A stretch of 50,409 nucleotides of DNA from Clostridiales bacterium. GTDB lineage: Bacteria > Bacillota > Clostridia > Oscillospirales > Acutalibacteraceae. Position numbers and translations under genes: made by a program. Under the pieces are notes generated by a model. It had not been told where the DNA came from and ran no database searches. It saw only the letters and a list, made by a program, of their open reading frames with translations. The stretch is from NCBI GenBank assembly GCA_022799115.1, contig JAAWNT010000016.1:1-50409 (forward strand), written 5' to 3'. Shown piece after piece: positions 40,729 through 49,236 of the stretch. Position 1 is the stretch's first letter; every line of letters begins with the position of its first letter.

Positions 40729-42282
40729 TTAAAACGTGATAATATCATCGTCGTCCGTTGTTTCTAAAGCGATGGCGTCGTTTTCTTCGGGCTCCTGCGC
40801 TTCCTGGAACGTATACTTGTAGTATACGCCCAATACCTGAATGGTAATCAGCGGCGTCATGGCCACCATGGCCACCACGCCAAAGGCGTCTACCACCACG
40901 TTCCCGCCCACGCCGCTGCAGGTGCCCATGGCCAATGGAAGCAGGAAAGTGGCGGTCATGGGCCCGGACGCCACGCCGCCGGAGTCAAAGGCGATGGCGG
41001 TAAACAGGGAGGGGGAAAAGAAGGTGAGGATTCCGGCGATGAGATAGCCGGGAATTAACAAATACATAATGGGCAGCCCGGTGACTACCCGAAGCATAGC
41101 CAGGCCCACCGAGATGGATACGCCGATGGAAAGACTGGTGGACAGGGCCTTTTTGGGAATGGTTCCGGCGGTAATCGTGACCACCTGCCGGTTCAGCACG
41201 TGAACGGCGGGCTCCGCCGCCACGATGAAATAGCCGATGACCATTCCAATGGGAATGATGATCCAATTTTGATCCATACCGCCGATCCGTTCGCCGATGT
41301 AATTGCCTACGGGCATAAAGCCCACATTGACCCCGGAAAGGAAAAGCACCAGACCCACATAGGTGTAGACAAGTCCCACCCCGATTTTAATGAGCTCGCC
41401 CCGCTTCAGCCGGAGCTTGGTGATCTGGAACAGAATGAAAAAGGCCAGGATGGGAAGCAGGGCGACGGCCACTTCCTTACAATAATGGGGCAGGGAGAGA
41501 AGAAACATCTCCCAAAGCTCCTTGGAGTCGGAGATTTCCGGGATGGTTACAGGGACATATTCTCCGGCCCCCGCGCCGTAGACAATGCCCAGAATGAGCA
41601 CCGCGATGATAGGGCCCGAGGAACAGAGGGCGACCAGGCCGAAGCTGTCGTTCTCCGCGTTGGAGTCGCTTCGGATGGCGGCCACGCCCACGCCGAGCGC
41701 CATGATGAACGGAACCGTCATAGGGCCGGTGGTGACGCCGCCGGAGTCAAAGGCCACGGAAAGAAAATCCCGGGGAACAAACTGCGCCAGAATAAAAATG
41801 AACGCGTAGATAGCGATCAGCAGATAGGAGAGCTTGACGCGCAGCAGCATGCGCAGCATGGCGAACACCAAAAAGATGCCTACGCCCACCGCCACCGCGA
41901 TGATAAGGGTCATATTGGGGATGCCGGGCACCTGTTCCGCCAGCACCTGGAGGTCGGGTTCCGACATGGTGATGAAGATTCCCACCAATAGGCTAACGAG
42001 CACGATGAGCCACACGCTGCGGGATTTGGTGACGGCGGAACCCACGTGGGTGCCGATGGGGGTCATGGCCAGGTCAGTCCCCAAAGTGAACAAACCCATG
42101 CCCAAAATCAGCAGGAACGCGCCTAGCACAAAGCCCATCAACAGGCCGTTGGGCACCGGGGAGATGGTAAAGCACAAAACAAAGACGATGCCCGTCACCG
42201 GCAGCACCGAGGACAGGGATTCCTTGAGCTTTTCCGAGAGAATGGTGCGGTTGTGTTTTAATAGATGATTTGATCTGCCCAC
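40729..42282 (-). CDS. DUF1538 membrane protein (two tandem repeats)
   Basis: 517 residues with about twelve or more membrane segments in two homologous halves. Each half has the motif AFDSGGVTTGPMTVPFI / AFDSGGVASGPMTATFL, which should line the transport path, and a GLALCS- or GVGGNVV-like glycine stretch. DUF1538 proteins have been reported, as I recall, as two-component cation/proton antiporters (UmpAB); here both units are in one chain. A cytoplasmic tail with acidic residues ends it. It is coupled to the PII gene, which implies a regulated transporter. Confidence 0.9.
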   Translation of the reverse strand: MGRSNHLLKHNRTILSEKLKESLSSVLPVTGIVFVLCFTISPVPNGLLMGFVLGAFLLILGMGLFTLGTDLAMTPIGTHVGSAVTKSRSVWLIVLVSLLVGIFITMSEPDLQVLAEQVPGIPNMTLIIAVAVGVGIFLVFAMLRMLLRVKLSYLLIAIYAFIFILAQFVPRDFLSVAFDSGGVTTGPMTVPFIMALGVGVAAIRSDSNAENDSFGLVALCSSGPIIAVLILGIVYGAGAGEYVPVTIPEISDSKELWEMFLLSLPHYCKEVAVALLPILAFFILFQITKLRLKRGELIKIGVGLVYTYVGLVLFLSGVNVGFMPVGNYIGERIGGMDQNWIIIPIGMVIGYFIVAAEPAVHVLNRQVVTITAGTIPKKALSTSLSIGVSISVGLAMLRVVTGLPIMYLLIPGYLIAGILTFFSPSLFTAIAFDSGGVASGPMTATFLLPLAMGTCSGVGGNVVVDAFGVVAMVAMTPLITIQVLGVYYKYTFQEAQEPEENDAIALETTDDDDIITF

Positions 42283-42381
42283 ATAACACCTCTTTCCAAA
42301 TTGTAATACAGTACGAACGAAGGAGTTTCCTCCTTTTTACCACACGATCCAAGGGGCGGATCGCGCGTTTTAATAAAATTT

Positions 42382-42410
42382 ATTATATCATAACGGCAGG
42401 GAGAATGAAA
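42382..42410 (-). promoter_or_regulatory. Promoter of the DUF1538-PII unit
   Basis: TTTCAT (42410-42405), 17-base spacer, TATAAT (42387-42382), 100 bases before the DUF1538 start. The -10 is perfect, the -35 weak. Confidence 0.5.
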
Positions 42411-42643
42411 CCGGTTTTCCCAACGCAAGAAGTACAAAAAAGCCGCCGTCCGTCTGGGGAAACGTCCTGTTTTATTTTGTAATCACCCCAAGACAGATCC
42501 AGAATGCAGAATAACAGAACGTTTCCCTTGGCAATGTCCTGGCATGCAGAGGCCGTATAAATTCTATGTTGTAATAACGTGAGTTTTTATTTTTCACCAT
42601 GTCGATTTCACACAGAACTTGTCAACATTTTGGTCCCTGTTCA

Positions 42644-42672
42644 TTGACAGCCCCTCCCGATTATGATAAAAT
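42644..42672 (+). promoter_or_regulatory. Promoter of the polyamine operon leader
   Basis: TTGACA (42644-42649), 17-base spacer, TAAAAT (42667-42672). It is the only strong rightward promoter before speA, giving a leader of about 400 bases. Confidence 0.72.
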
Positions 42673-42722
42673 TTATTTGATTTTGGAAGGCGAAGAGTCT
42701 CTTCAAAGCAATTATTCTGGAC

Positions 42723-42818
42723 CACTCCGTCAGGGAGTTAAGGCCATACGGACAGCCGGGTCCACTGCCGATTGGCGGCCTTTGCGCAGCCTTATTGATT
42801 GAGTTAAAAGCTCAAATT
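42723..42818 (+). ncRNA. Structured leader RNA upstream of the polyamine operon
   Basis: Hairpin ACTCC/GGAGT (42724-42738), then a junction closed by AAGGCC (42740-42745) with GGCCTT (42777-42782) that encloses GGAC/GTCC and GCC/GGC hairpins, then TTGAG/CTCAA followed by ATTTT (weak terminator). GC-rich in AT-rich surroundings. I cannot match it to a known riboswitch class. It could be a leader element or a separate small RNA. Confidence 0.4.
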
Positions 42819-43009
42819 TTATAAGTTGGTTACTTCATAACCGAAATGCGCTTGTGCGCAGACTTGTGAAACGGTCAATAAGAGTAGAAAGTATAATTGC
42901 TATTAGACTCTAATCATTCCGTTCTACTTACCTGAACACGATTTACGGTTTTTATTTTCTATATTTCCTGTGTAATGCGAAAAGATGGAGAATAAAACGG
43001 ATCTGGGTG

Positions 43010-43049
43010 AAACGCAAGTTTGTGTATGATGCACAGCTTGCGTTTTTTT
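43010..43049 (+). terminator. Terminator/attenuator hairpin just before speA
   Basis: AAACGCAAG (43010-43018) pairs with CTTGCGTTT (43037-43045), with TGTG/CACA inside, and a run of seven T follows. It is 37 bases from the speA start codon and downstream of the operon promoter, so it must be by-passed for the operon to be read. Confidence 0.75.
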
Positions 43050-43085
43050 GTTTTGCAGTAACCGGTAGAAAGGGGAAAGTTGAAG

Positions 43086-44540
43086 ATGAGCCGATTTCGT
43101 CTGGATCAGAGCCGTGCTCCTGTTTATGAAGCTCTGGAAACGTTCCGGCAAATGCGGGTGGTCCCATTTGATGTGCCGGGTCACAAACGCGGCCGCGGCA
43201 ACCCGGAACTGACCGCGTTTTTGGGGCAGCGGTGCGTAGGCGTGGATGTGAACAGCATGAAACCGCTGGATAACCTTTGCCATCCTGTTTCCGTAATTCG
43301 TGAGGCTGAGGAATTGGCGGCCGACGCTTTTGGCGCGGCGCACGCCTTTTTGATGGTAGGCGGCACCACAAGCTCTGTGCAAAGCATGGTGCTGAGCACC
43401 TGCAAGCGCGGGGATGAGATTATTTTACCGCGCAATGTTCATAAGAGTGTGATTAACGCCCTGGTTCTCTGCGGCGCGATCCCGGTGTATGTGAATCCGG
43501 AGGTGGACCAGCGGCTTGGCATCTCCCTGGGCATGCAGCGCGAACAGGTGGCCAAAGCAATCGCGGAACACCCCAACGCGGTGGCGGTGCTGGTGAACAA
43601 TCCTACTTATTATGGCATTTGCAGCGACCTTCGGGCGATTGTAAAGATGGCCCACAACGCCGGCATGCGCTGTTTGGTGGACGAGGCTCACGGCACGCAT
43701 TTTTATTTTGGCGGGGGGCTTCCGGTGTCCGCCATGGCGGCGGGAGCGGACATGGCCTCCGTGTCCATGCATAAAAGCGGCGGAAGCCTAACTCAATCCA
43801 GCCTTCTGTTGGTTGGTCCCGATGTTCACGCGGGCTATGTACGGCAGATCATCAATCTGACGCAGACCACTTCGGGGAGCTACCTGCTGATGTCCAGTCT
43901 GGATATCAGCCGCCGGAATCTGGCCCTGCGGGGGCACGACGTGTTCCATCAGGTAGCCGATATGGCCGAGTACGCCCGCCAGGAGATCAACGTAATAGGC
44001 GGATACTACGCCTTTGGCCGGGAGCTGATGAACGGCAATTCGGTGTTTGATTTTGACACCACAAAATTGAGCGTTCACACGCTGGACATCGGCCTTGCCG
44101 GCATTGAGGTCTATGATATTCTGCGGGATGAATACGATATTCAAATTGAATTTGGAGACATCGGAAACATCCTGACCTACCTCTCCATGGGGGATCGGCC
44201 CCAGGAGCTGGAACGGCTGGTCAGCGCGCTGGCGGAGATCCGCCGCCGCTTTCAAAAGGATGGGACCGGTCTTTTGAGTCAGGAGTACATTGACCCGGAG
44301 GTGGTCACCAGTCCCCAAGAGGCGTTTTACGCCGAAAAGATCAGTCTGCCCCTGGAAAAAACGGAAGGACGCGTGTGCAGCGAGTTTGTCATGTGCTATC
44401 CTCCCGGTATCCCCATTCTGGCTCCGGGAGAACGCATTACGGCGGAAATTTTGGAGCACATCCAGTATGCGAAAAAGAAGGGCTGCAGCATGACCGGTCC
44501 GGAAGACCCTGAGCTGAGTCGGCTCAATGTATTGGCATGA
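43086..44540 (+). CDS. speA: Arginine decarboxylase, PLP-dependent (fold-type I)
   Basis: Converts arginine to agmatine, the first step of the polyamine route; 484 residues, as in Bacillus SpeA-type Orn/Lys/Arg decarboxylases. The PLP Lys is Lys230 in SVSMHKSGGSLTQSS, with Asp199-Glu-Ala-His202 in LVDEAHGTHFYFGG and PGHKRGRG at the N-terminus. Lysine or ornithine decarboxylase is possible from sequence alone, but the agmatinase gene two places on supports arginine. ATG 43086 follows AAAGGGG; TTG 43080 is an alternative. The stop overlaps an upstream ATG of speE. Confidence 0.92.
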   Translation: MSRFRLDQSRAPVYEALETFRQMRVVPFDVPGHKRGRGNPELTAFLGQRCVGVDVNSMKPLDNLCHPVSVIREAEELAADAFGAAHAFLMVGGTTSSVQSMVLSTCKRGDEIILPRNVHKSVINALVLCGAIPVYVNPEVDQRLGISLGMQREQVAKAIAEHPNAVAVLVNNPTYYGICSDLRAIVKMAHNAGMRCLVDEAHGTHFYFGGGLPVSAMAAGADMASVSMHKSGGSLTQSSLLLVGPDVHAGYVRQIINLTQTTSGSYLLMSSLDISRRNLALRGHDVFHQVADMAEYARQEINVIGGYYAFGRELMNGNSVFDFDTTKLSVHTLDIGLAGIEVYDILRDEYDIQIEFGDIGNILTYLSMGDRPQELERLVSALAEIRRRFQKDGTGLLSQEYIDPEVVTSPQEAFYAEKISLPLEKTEGRVCSEFVMCYPPGIPILAPGERITAEILEHIQYAKKKGCSMTGPEDPELSRLNVLA

Positions 44541-44554
44541 GAGGCGGTGATAAA

Positions 44555-45409
44555 ATGGAAATGTGGTTCAGTGAATTTCACACCCCGGATGTAAAACACA
44601 GCATCCGCATCAATCGGCATCTGTACTCCAAGCAGAGCAATTACCAGCGCATCGACATTTTTGAAACGCCGGAATTCGGCCGGGTTCTGACGCTGGACGG
44701 CAATGTGATGCTGACGGAGCGGGACGAATTCATCTACGATGAAATGATTACTCATGTGCCGATGGCGGTACACCCCGGCATCACGGATATTCTTGTGATC
44801 GGCGCCGGAGACGGCGGCGTGGTGCGGGAGCTGACTCGGTATGACCGGGTCAAGCGCATTGATTTGGTAGAAATGGATCCTCAGGTGGTGGAGGCCTGCC
44901 GCACCTATCTGCCTAGCAACGCCTGTCGAATGGACGACCGCCGGGTGCACATCTACTTTGAGAACGCCCTGAAATTTATCCGCCGGTGCGAGGCGTCCTA
45001 TGATCTTATCATTGTAGACTCCACGGACCCCTTTGGGCCTTCGGAGGGGTTGTTTACCCGGGAGTTCTACGGAAACTGCTACAATGCCCTGCGGGAAGAC
45101 GGCATCATGGTCAACCAGCAGGGAAGCCCTTTCTACGCCGAGGACGCCAGCGCCATGCAGCGCAGTCACAAGCGCATCGTGAGCACCTTCCCCATCAGCC
45201 GGGTGTATCAGGCCCATATCCCCACCTATGCGGCGGGCTACTGGCTGTTTGGCTTTGCCAGCAAAAAGTATCATCCTACCGACGATCTCAACGGCGAGGC
45301 GTGGAACGCCCTGAATCTGCATACCCGCTACTATACCACCAGACTGCATGTGGGAGCTTTTTTGCTGCCCGCGTTTCTGGAAGAGATGCTGGAGGAGGTG
45401 GAGAAGTAA
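44555..45409 (+). CDS. speE: Spermidine synthase (aminopropyltransferase)
   Basis: Transfers an aminopropyl group from decarboxylated S-adenosylmethionine to putrescine; 284 residues. SAM-site motif ILVIGAGDGGVVRELTRYD, acidic VEMDPQVVEAC, and the substrate loop IIVDSTDPFGPSEGLFTREF with the catalytic Asp. The C-terminus is full length. ATG 44555 is chosen because GAGAGGCGGTG lies just before it; ATG 44537 overlaps the speA stop. No speD gene is present here to make its aminopropyl donor, so the donor must come from elsewhere or the enzyme has another role. Confidence 0.92.
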   Translation: MEMWFSEFHTPDVKHSIRINRHLYSKQSNYQRIDIFETPEFGRVLTLDGNVMLTERDEFIYDEMITHVPMAVHPGITDILVIGAGDGGVVRELTRYDRVKRIDLVEMDPQVVEACRTYLPSNACRMDDRRVHIYFENALKFIRRCEASYDLIIVDSTDPFGPSEGLFTREFYGNCYNALREDGIMVNQQGSPFYAEDASAMQRSHKRIVSTFPISRVYQAHIPTYAAGYWLFGFASKKYHPTDDLNGEAWNALNLHTRYYTTRLHVGAFLLPAFLEEMLEEVEK

Positions 45410-45412
45410 ACC

Positions 45413-46282
45413 ATGCTAAAACCCAATATTGAAACCTTCATCGGCTGTGACGCCGATTATTCCGACGCCCGCATTGTGCTCTACGGCGCGCCCTTTGATT
45501 CCACCACCAGCTTCCGGCCCGGCGCGCGATTCGGCCCCTCCGCCATGCGGCACGAAAGCTTCGGTCTGGAGACCTACAGTCCTTACCAGGATGCCGACCT
45601 GACCGACTGCGCCGTTTTTGACAGCGGGGACATGGAGCTGTGTTTTGGCAGCGCGCAGGCGGCTTTAAACGACATTGAAGCCCGGGCCGCTGAGATTCTA
45701 CAGGATGGGAAATTTCCCCTGCTGCTGGGCGGCGAGCACTTGGTGACTTTGGGCGCGGTGCGCGCCGCGGCAAAAAAGCATCCCGACCTTCACATCATAC
45801 ACTTTGACGCCCACGCCGATCTGCGGGACAATTATCTGGGGACCGGGCTCAGCCACGCCTGTGTTTTGAGGAGATGCCACGATCTGCTCGGCGACGGGCG
45901 TATTCATCAATTCTGTATCCGCAGCGGAGAACGGGAGGAATTCCAATTTGCCAAAGCCCACACAACGCTTCATCCCTTCGGTTTTGACGGTCTGGAACAA
46001 ACCGTCGAGACGCTTGGAAAGCGGAAAATCCCCGTTTACTTTACCATCGATCTGGACTGCCTGGACCCTTCCGCCTTCCCCGGCACCGGCACGCCGGAGG
46101 CCGGCGGCGTTACCTTCCTAGAACTCTTGAGGGCAATCCGTATGGTGTGTACTGTCAATATAATCGGAGCTGACGTCAATGAGCTGGCCCCGTCGTTAGA
46201 CGCCAGCGGGATCTCCACGGCAACTGCCTGTAAAGTGCTGCGAGAGCTCATTCTGGCGCTATACAAACAAAATCATTCATAA
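45413..46282 (+). CDS. speB: Agmatinase
   Basis: Hydrolyses agmatine to putrescine and urea; 289 residues of the ureohydrolase family. Binuclear manganese ligands are visible: the His of LLGGEHLVTLG, IIHFDAHADLRD, and YFTIDLDCLDPSAFPGTGTP. The last gives the agmatinase-type specificity loop. ATG 45413 follows GGAGGAGGTGGAG, 3 bases past the speE stop. With speA it completes arginine to putrescine. Confidence 0.94.
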   Translation: MLKPNIETFIGCDADYSDARIVLYGAPFDSTTSFRPGARFGPSAMRHESFGLETYSPYQDADLTDCAVFDSGDMELCFGSAQAALNDIEARAAEILQDGKFPLLLGGEHLVTLGAVRAAAKKHPDLHIIHFDAHADLRDNYLGTGLSHACVLRRCHDLLGDGRIHQFCIRSGEREEFQFAKAHTTLHPFGFDGLEQTVETLGKRKIPVYFTIDLDCLDPSAFPGTGTPEAGGVTFLELLRAIRMVCTVNIIGADVNELAPSLDASGISTATACKVLRELILALYKQNHS

Positions 46283-46296
46283 AGGAGATTGCAACC

Positions 46297-47556
46297 ATGA
46301 GCAAAGTGCTTGTTATCGGCTGCGGCGGGGTGGCTTCTGTCGCGATTCATAAATGCTGCCAGGTAAGCGAGGTGTTTACTGAACTGTGCATTGCCAGCCG
46401 CACCAAATCCAAATGCGATAAGCTGGCCGCCGAGCTGACCCCTAGGACCACAACCAAAATCACCACCGCCCAGGTGGACGCGGACGATGTTCAGCAGGTT
46501 ATTGATCTGATCCGCGCGTATCAGCCGGATCTGGTGATGAACATTGCCCTTCCCTATCAGGATTTGACCATCATGGACGCCTGCCTGGCCTGCGGCGTCA
46601 ATTACATGGATACCGCCAACTACGAGCCGGAAGACACGGAGGATCCCCAATGGCGCGCCATCTACGAAAAACGCTGTAAGGAAGCCGGTTTCTCCGCCTA
46701 TTTTGATTACAGCTGGCAATGGGCCTACCGCAAGAAGTTTGAGGACGCCGGACTCACCGCCCTGCTGGGATGCGGTTTTGACCCGGGCGTAACCCAGGCG
46801 TACTGCGCGTATGCCAAAAAGCATGAATTTGATTCCATTGACACCATCGATATCCTGGACTGCAACGGCGGCGACCACGGCTACGCCTTTGCCACCAACT
46901 TCAATCCCGAGGTGAATCTCCGGGAAGTCTCCGCCCCGGGCAGCTACTGGGAGGATGGCCGCTGGGTAGAGGTCCCGCCCATGAGCATCAAACGTGAGTA
47001 TCTGTTTGACCAAGTGGGCCCCAAGGATATGTATCTGCTCCACCATGAGGAGATTGAGAGTCTGGCGCTGAATATTCCGGAGGCAAAGCGCATCCGTTTC
47101 TTTATGACCTTCGGCCAGAGCTACCTTGACCACATGCGCTGTCTGGAGGACGTGGGGATGCTGTCTACAAGCCCCATCGAATTTGAAGGGCAGCAGATCG
47201 TGCCCATCAAGTTTCTCAAGGCGCTGCTGCCCGATCCCGCCAGCCTTGGTCCCCGCACCAAGGGCAAGACCAACATCGGCTGCATCTTTACCGGGAAAAA
47301 GGACGGCAAGGAAAAGACGTACTATATTTACAACGTGTGCGATCATCAGGAGTGCTACCGCGAGGTAGGCAGCCAGGCCATCAGCTATACCACCGGCGTG
47401 CCCGCCATGTGCGGCGCGCTGATGCTCCTGACCGGCCAGTGGAACAAGCCCGGCGTCTACACGGTAGAGGAATTCAATCCCGATCCCTTCTTGGACGCCC
47501 TGGACAAGTACGGCCTTCCCAGAAGCGAGAGCCGGACGCCGGCGCTGGTAAAGTGA
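46297..47556 (+). CDS. Carboxynorspermidine/carboxyspermidine synthase (saccharopine dehydrogenase-like)
   Basis: Joins a diamine (putrescine or diaminopropane) to aspartate semialdehyde using NADPH; 419 residues. Rossmann motif KVLVIGCGGVASVAIHKCC, then ASRTKSKCDKLA for the cofactor phosphate, and a middle segment GLTALLGCGFDPGVTQAYCA shared with saccharopine-type reductases. The match to CASDH rather than lysine biosynthesis rests on the next gene, carboxynorspermidine decarboxylase. ATG 46297 follows AAAGGAG. The stop TGA overlaps the next ATG by one base, so the two are translated together. Confidence 0.9.
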   Translation: MSKVLVIGCGGVASVAIHKCCQVSEVFTELCIASRTKSKCDKLAAELTPRTTTKITTAQVDADDVQQVIDLIRAYQPDLVMNIALPYQDLTIMDACLACGVNYMDTANYEPEDTEDPQWRAIYEKRCKEAGFSAYFDYSWQWAYRKKFEDAGLTALLGCGFDPGVTQAYCAYAKKHEFDSIDTIDILDCNGGDHGYAFATNFNPEVNLREVSAPGSYWEDGRWVEVPPMSIKREYLFDQVGPKDMYLLHHEEIESLALNIPEAKRIRFFMTFGQSYLDHMRCLEDVGMLSTSPIEFEGQQIVPIKFLKALLPDPASLGPRTKGKTNIGCIFTGKKDGKEKTYYIYNVCDHQECYREVGSQAISYTTGVPAMCGALMLLTGQWNKPGVYTVEEFNPDPFLDALDKYGLPRSESRTPALVK

Positions 47557-48782
47557 TGGCAACTCGGATAAAAGACGCCCGCCCGCCCTTTGCAGCTCTG
47601 GAAGGACGGACGCCGGAGGAGCTGTTCGGCTCTCTGCCCACGCCTTGCTACGTTTTGGACGAGGCCGCATTGCGCCGCAACGGCGAAATCCTGGCGGGGG
47701 TAGCCGCGCGCACGGGCTGTAAAATCCTGCTGGCGCAAAAGGCGTTTTCCAATTATGACCTTTATCCGGTTCTGGCGCCTTATCTGGCCGGAACGGAAGC
47801 CAGCGGCCTGTTTGAAGCCCGTCTGGGCGCGGAGGAGATGCCGGGAAAAGAAGTTCATGTGTTCTGCGGCGCCTATCGGGACGACCAGTTTGAAGAGCTT
47901 CTGCGCTATGCCGATCACATTGTGTTCAACACGCCCGGCCAGCTGGCAAAATTCGGTCCGGCGGCACGAAACGCGGGAAAGAGCGTCGGATTGAGGATAA
48001 ACCCCGAGTGCTCCACCCAAGAGGGTCACGATCTTTACGACCCCTGCGCTCCCGGCAGCCGCCTGGGCACAACCCGCGCTCAATGGGACGAGCGCATGAC
48101 GCCGCAATTAGCCGGTCTTCTGGACGGCCTCCATTTTCATACGCTGTGTGAACAGGACGCGGATGCGTTAGAGCTTACGCTGAGGGCTGTGGAAGCGCGT
48201 TTTGGCGATGTGCTGCCCCGTATGAGGTGGCTCAATTTTGGCGGCGGGCACCACATCACCCGGCCCGGATATGACATTCCCCGCTTGGAGCGGTGCATTG
48301 GCGCGGCGCAGAGGAACTGGGGCGTACAGGTATATTTGGAGCCGGGCGAGGCGTGCGCGTTAAACGCGGGTTATCTTGCCTCCCGCGTGTTGGATGTGCT
48401 GCAAAACGGTAAGACTCAGATTGCCATTCTGGATGCCAGCGCCGCCTGCCACATGCCGGATGTGCTGGAAATGCCCTACCGTCCGCCGCTGTATGGCGCG
48501 GGCGAACCGGGGGAAGCGCCCCATACCTTCCGGTTGGGAGGTCCCACCTGTTTGGCCGGCGATCAGATTGGAGAATACGGCGTTGAGGCTCCCCTTAAGG
48601 AGGGGGATCTGCTGCTGTTTGGAGACATGGCCATTTACACCGCCTGCAAAAACAATACCTTCAACGGAATGCCGTTGCCGGGCATATTTGTTTTGCGTCC
48701 CGATGGACGGCTGCAATGTCTGAAAGCGTTTGAATATACGGATTTTAAATGCCGCTTAGGAGCGGAGAGAGAACCCTCCTAA
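47556..48782 (+). CDS. nspC: Carboxynorspermidine/carboxyspermidine decarboxylase
   Basis: PLP-dependent decarboxylase (alanine-racemase fold) that gives norspermidine or spermidine; 408 residues. PLP Lys62 in ILLAQKAFSNYD, PSTPCYVLDE-like N-terminus (SLPTPCYVLDEAAL), the Gly-rich NFGGGHHITRPGYD for phosphate binding, EPGEACALNAGYL, and the GDMAIYTACKNNTFNGMPLP C-terminal motif of the NspC branch. ATG 47556 overlaps the CASDH stop. Longer starts upstream lie inside the CASDH gene. Confidence 0.92.
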   Translation: MATRIKDARPPFAALEGRTPEELFGSLPTPCYVLDEAALRRNGEILAGVAARTGCKILLAQKAFSNYDLYPVLAPYLAGTEASGLFEARLGAEEMPGKEVHVFCGAYRDDQFEELLRYADHIVFNTPGQLAKFGPAARNAGKSVGLRINPECSTQEGHDLYDPCAPGSRLGTTRAQWDERMTPQLAGLLDGLHFHTLCEQDADALELTLRAVEARFGDVLPRMRWLNFGGGHHITRPGYDIPRLERCIGAAQRNWGVQVYLEPGEACALNAGYLASRVLDVLQNGKTQIAILDASAACHMPDVLEMPYRPPLYGAGEPGEAPHTFRLGGPTCLAGDQIGEYGVEAPLKEGDLLLFGDMAIYTACKNNTFNGMPLPGIFVLRPDGRLQCLKAFEYTDFKCRLGAEREPS

Positions 48783-48786
48783 ACGT

Positions 48787-48803
48787 AAACGGCGGCCGTT
48801 TTT
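48787..48803 (+). terminator. Terminator of the polyamine operon
   Basis: AAACGG, a 3-base loop and CCGTTT followed by TTA. A short stem; the much longer hairpin just past it may be the real end. Confidence 0.5.
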
Positions 48804-48842
48804 ATGGTCTTGTGACTCCTGATCGGTAGTACAAATAAATGG

Positions 48843-48904
48843 AAAGCAGGTACAAGGAAATATTGGCAGACCCTAGCTGCCGGTATTTCTGCGTACCTGC
48901 TTTT
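48843..48904. terminator. Long imperfect hairpin after the polyamine operon
   Basis: AAAGCAGGTAC pairs with GTACCTGCTTTT, with inner GGAAATA/TATTTC and GGCAG/CTGCC stems, over 60 bases. Ends in a T-run on the + strand, so it likely terminates the operon. Confidence 0.65.
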
Positions 48905-49012
48905 CAGTAAAGCGGTTGATGCGGGATCCGGGAGCAAACTCAGAAATCCCCGCCCTTTGCATTGCTTTTTTCAGCAAAATTTGAGTGTTTTCTGTGTTAA
49001 ACAAAGAAAAAA

Positions 49013-49049
49013 CCGCATGGGGAACCGGATGATTCCGTTCCCCATGCGG
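49013..49049 (-). terminator. Terminator hairpin facing the DUF2935 gene
   Basis: CCGCATGGGGAAC pairs with GTTCCCCATGCGG with GGA/TCC inside and, on the - strand, a run of T follows. It would stop leftward transcription from the DUF2935 gene, whose stop is 190 bases away. Confidence 0.75.
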
Positions 49050-49070
49050 CGGCAACACGAAAAAATAGAA

Positions 49071-49105
49071 ACACCTGCGGCGAGCAAGTCGCGCACCGCA
49101 GGTGT
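49071..49105. repeat. 10-bp inverted repeat (hairpin)
   Basis: ACACCTGCGG and CCGCAGGTGT, 15 bases apart, with no T-run. The third hairpin between the convergent nspC and DUF2935 genes. No gene is supported in 48,804-49,236. Confidence 0.6.
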
Positions 49106-49236
49106 GAGCTGCGCTGAAAAAGAGATACCCGCTGTCGCGCGGATACAAGAGAGCAAAAAGGCCGCCTTGCCATAACGGTCCTTTCCAGTTTGACAACGAA
49201 GAGTCTGGGAAGGACGATTACGCCGGCGCGGTTTCG

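Noticed and set aside
41200-41991. 263-codon + frame opposite the DUF1538 gene
   Set aside because: Antisense shadow of a clear membrane-protein gene; His/Asp/Gly-rich composition typical of reverse reading of hydrophobic codons.
42599-42802. 67-codon + frame before the polyamine operon
   Set aside because: It contains the -35/-10 promoter elements and the structured RNA stems and has no ribosome site, so it is not a gene.
46273-47670. 465-codon reverse frame opposite the CASDH gene
   Set aside because: Antisense shadow of a well-supported operon gene, with no ribosome site.
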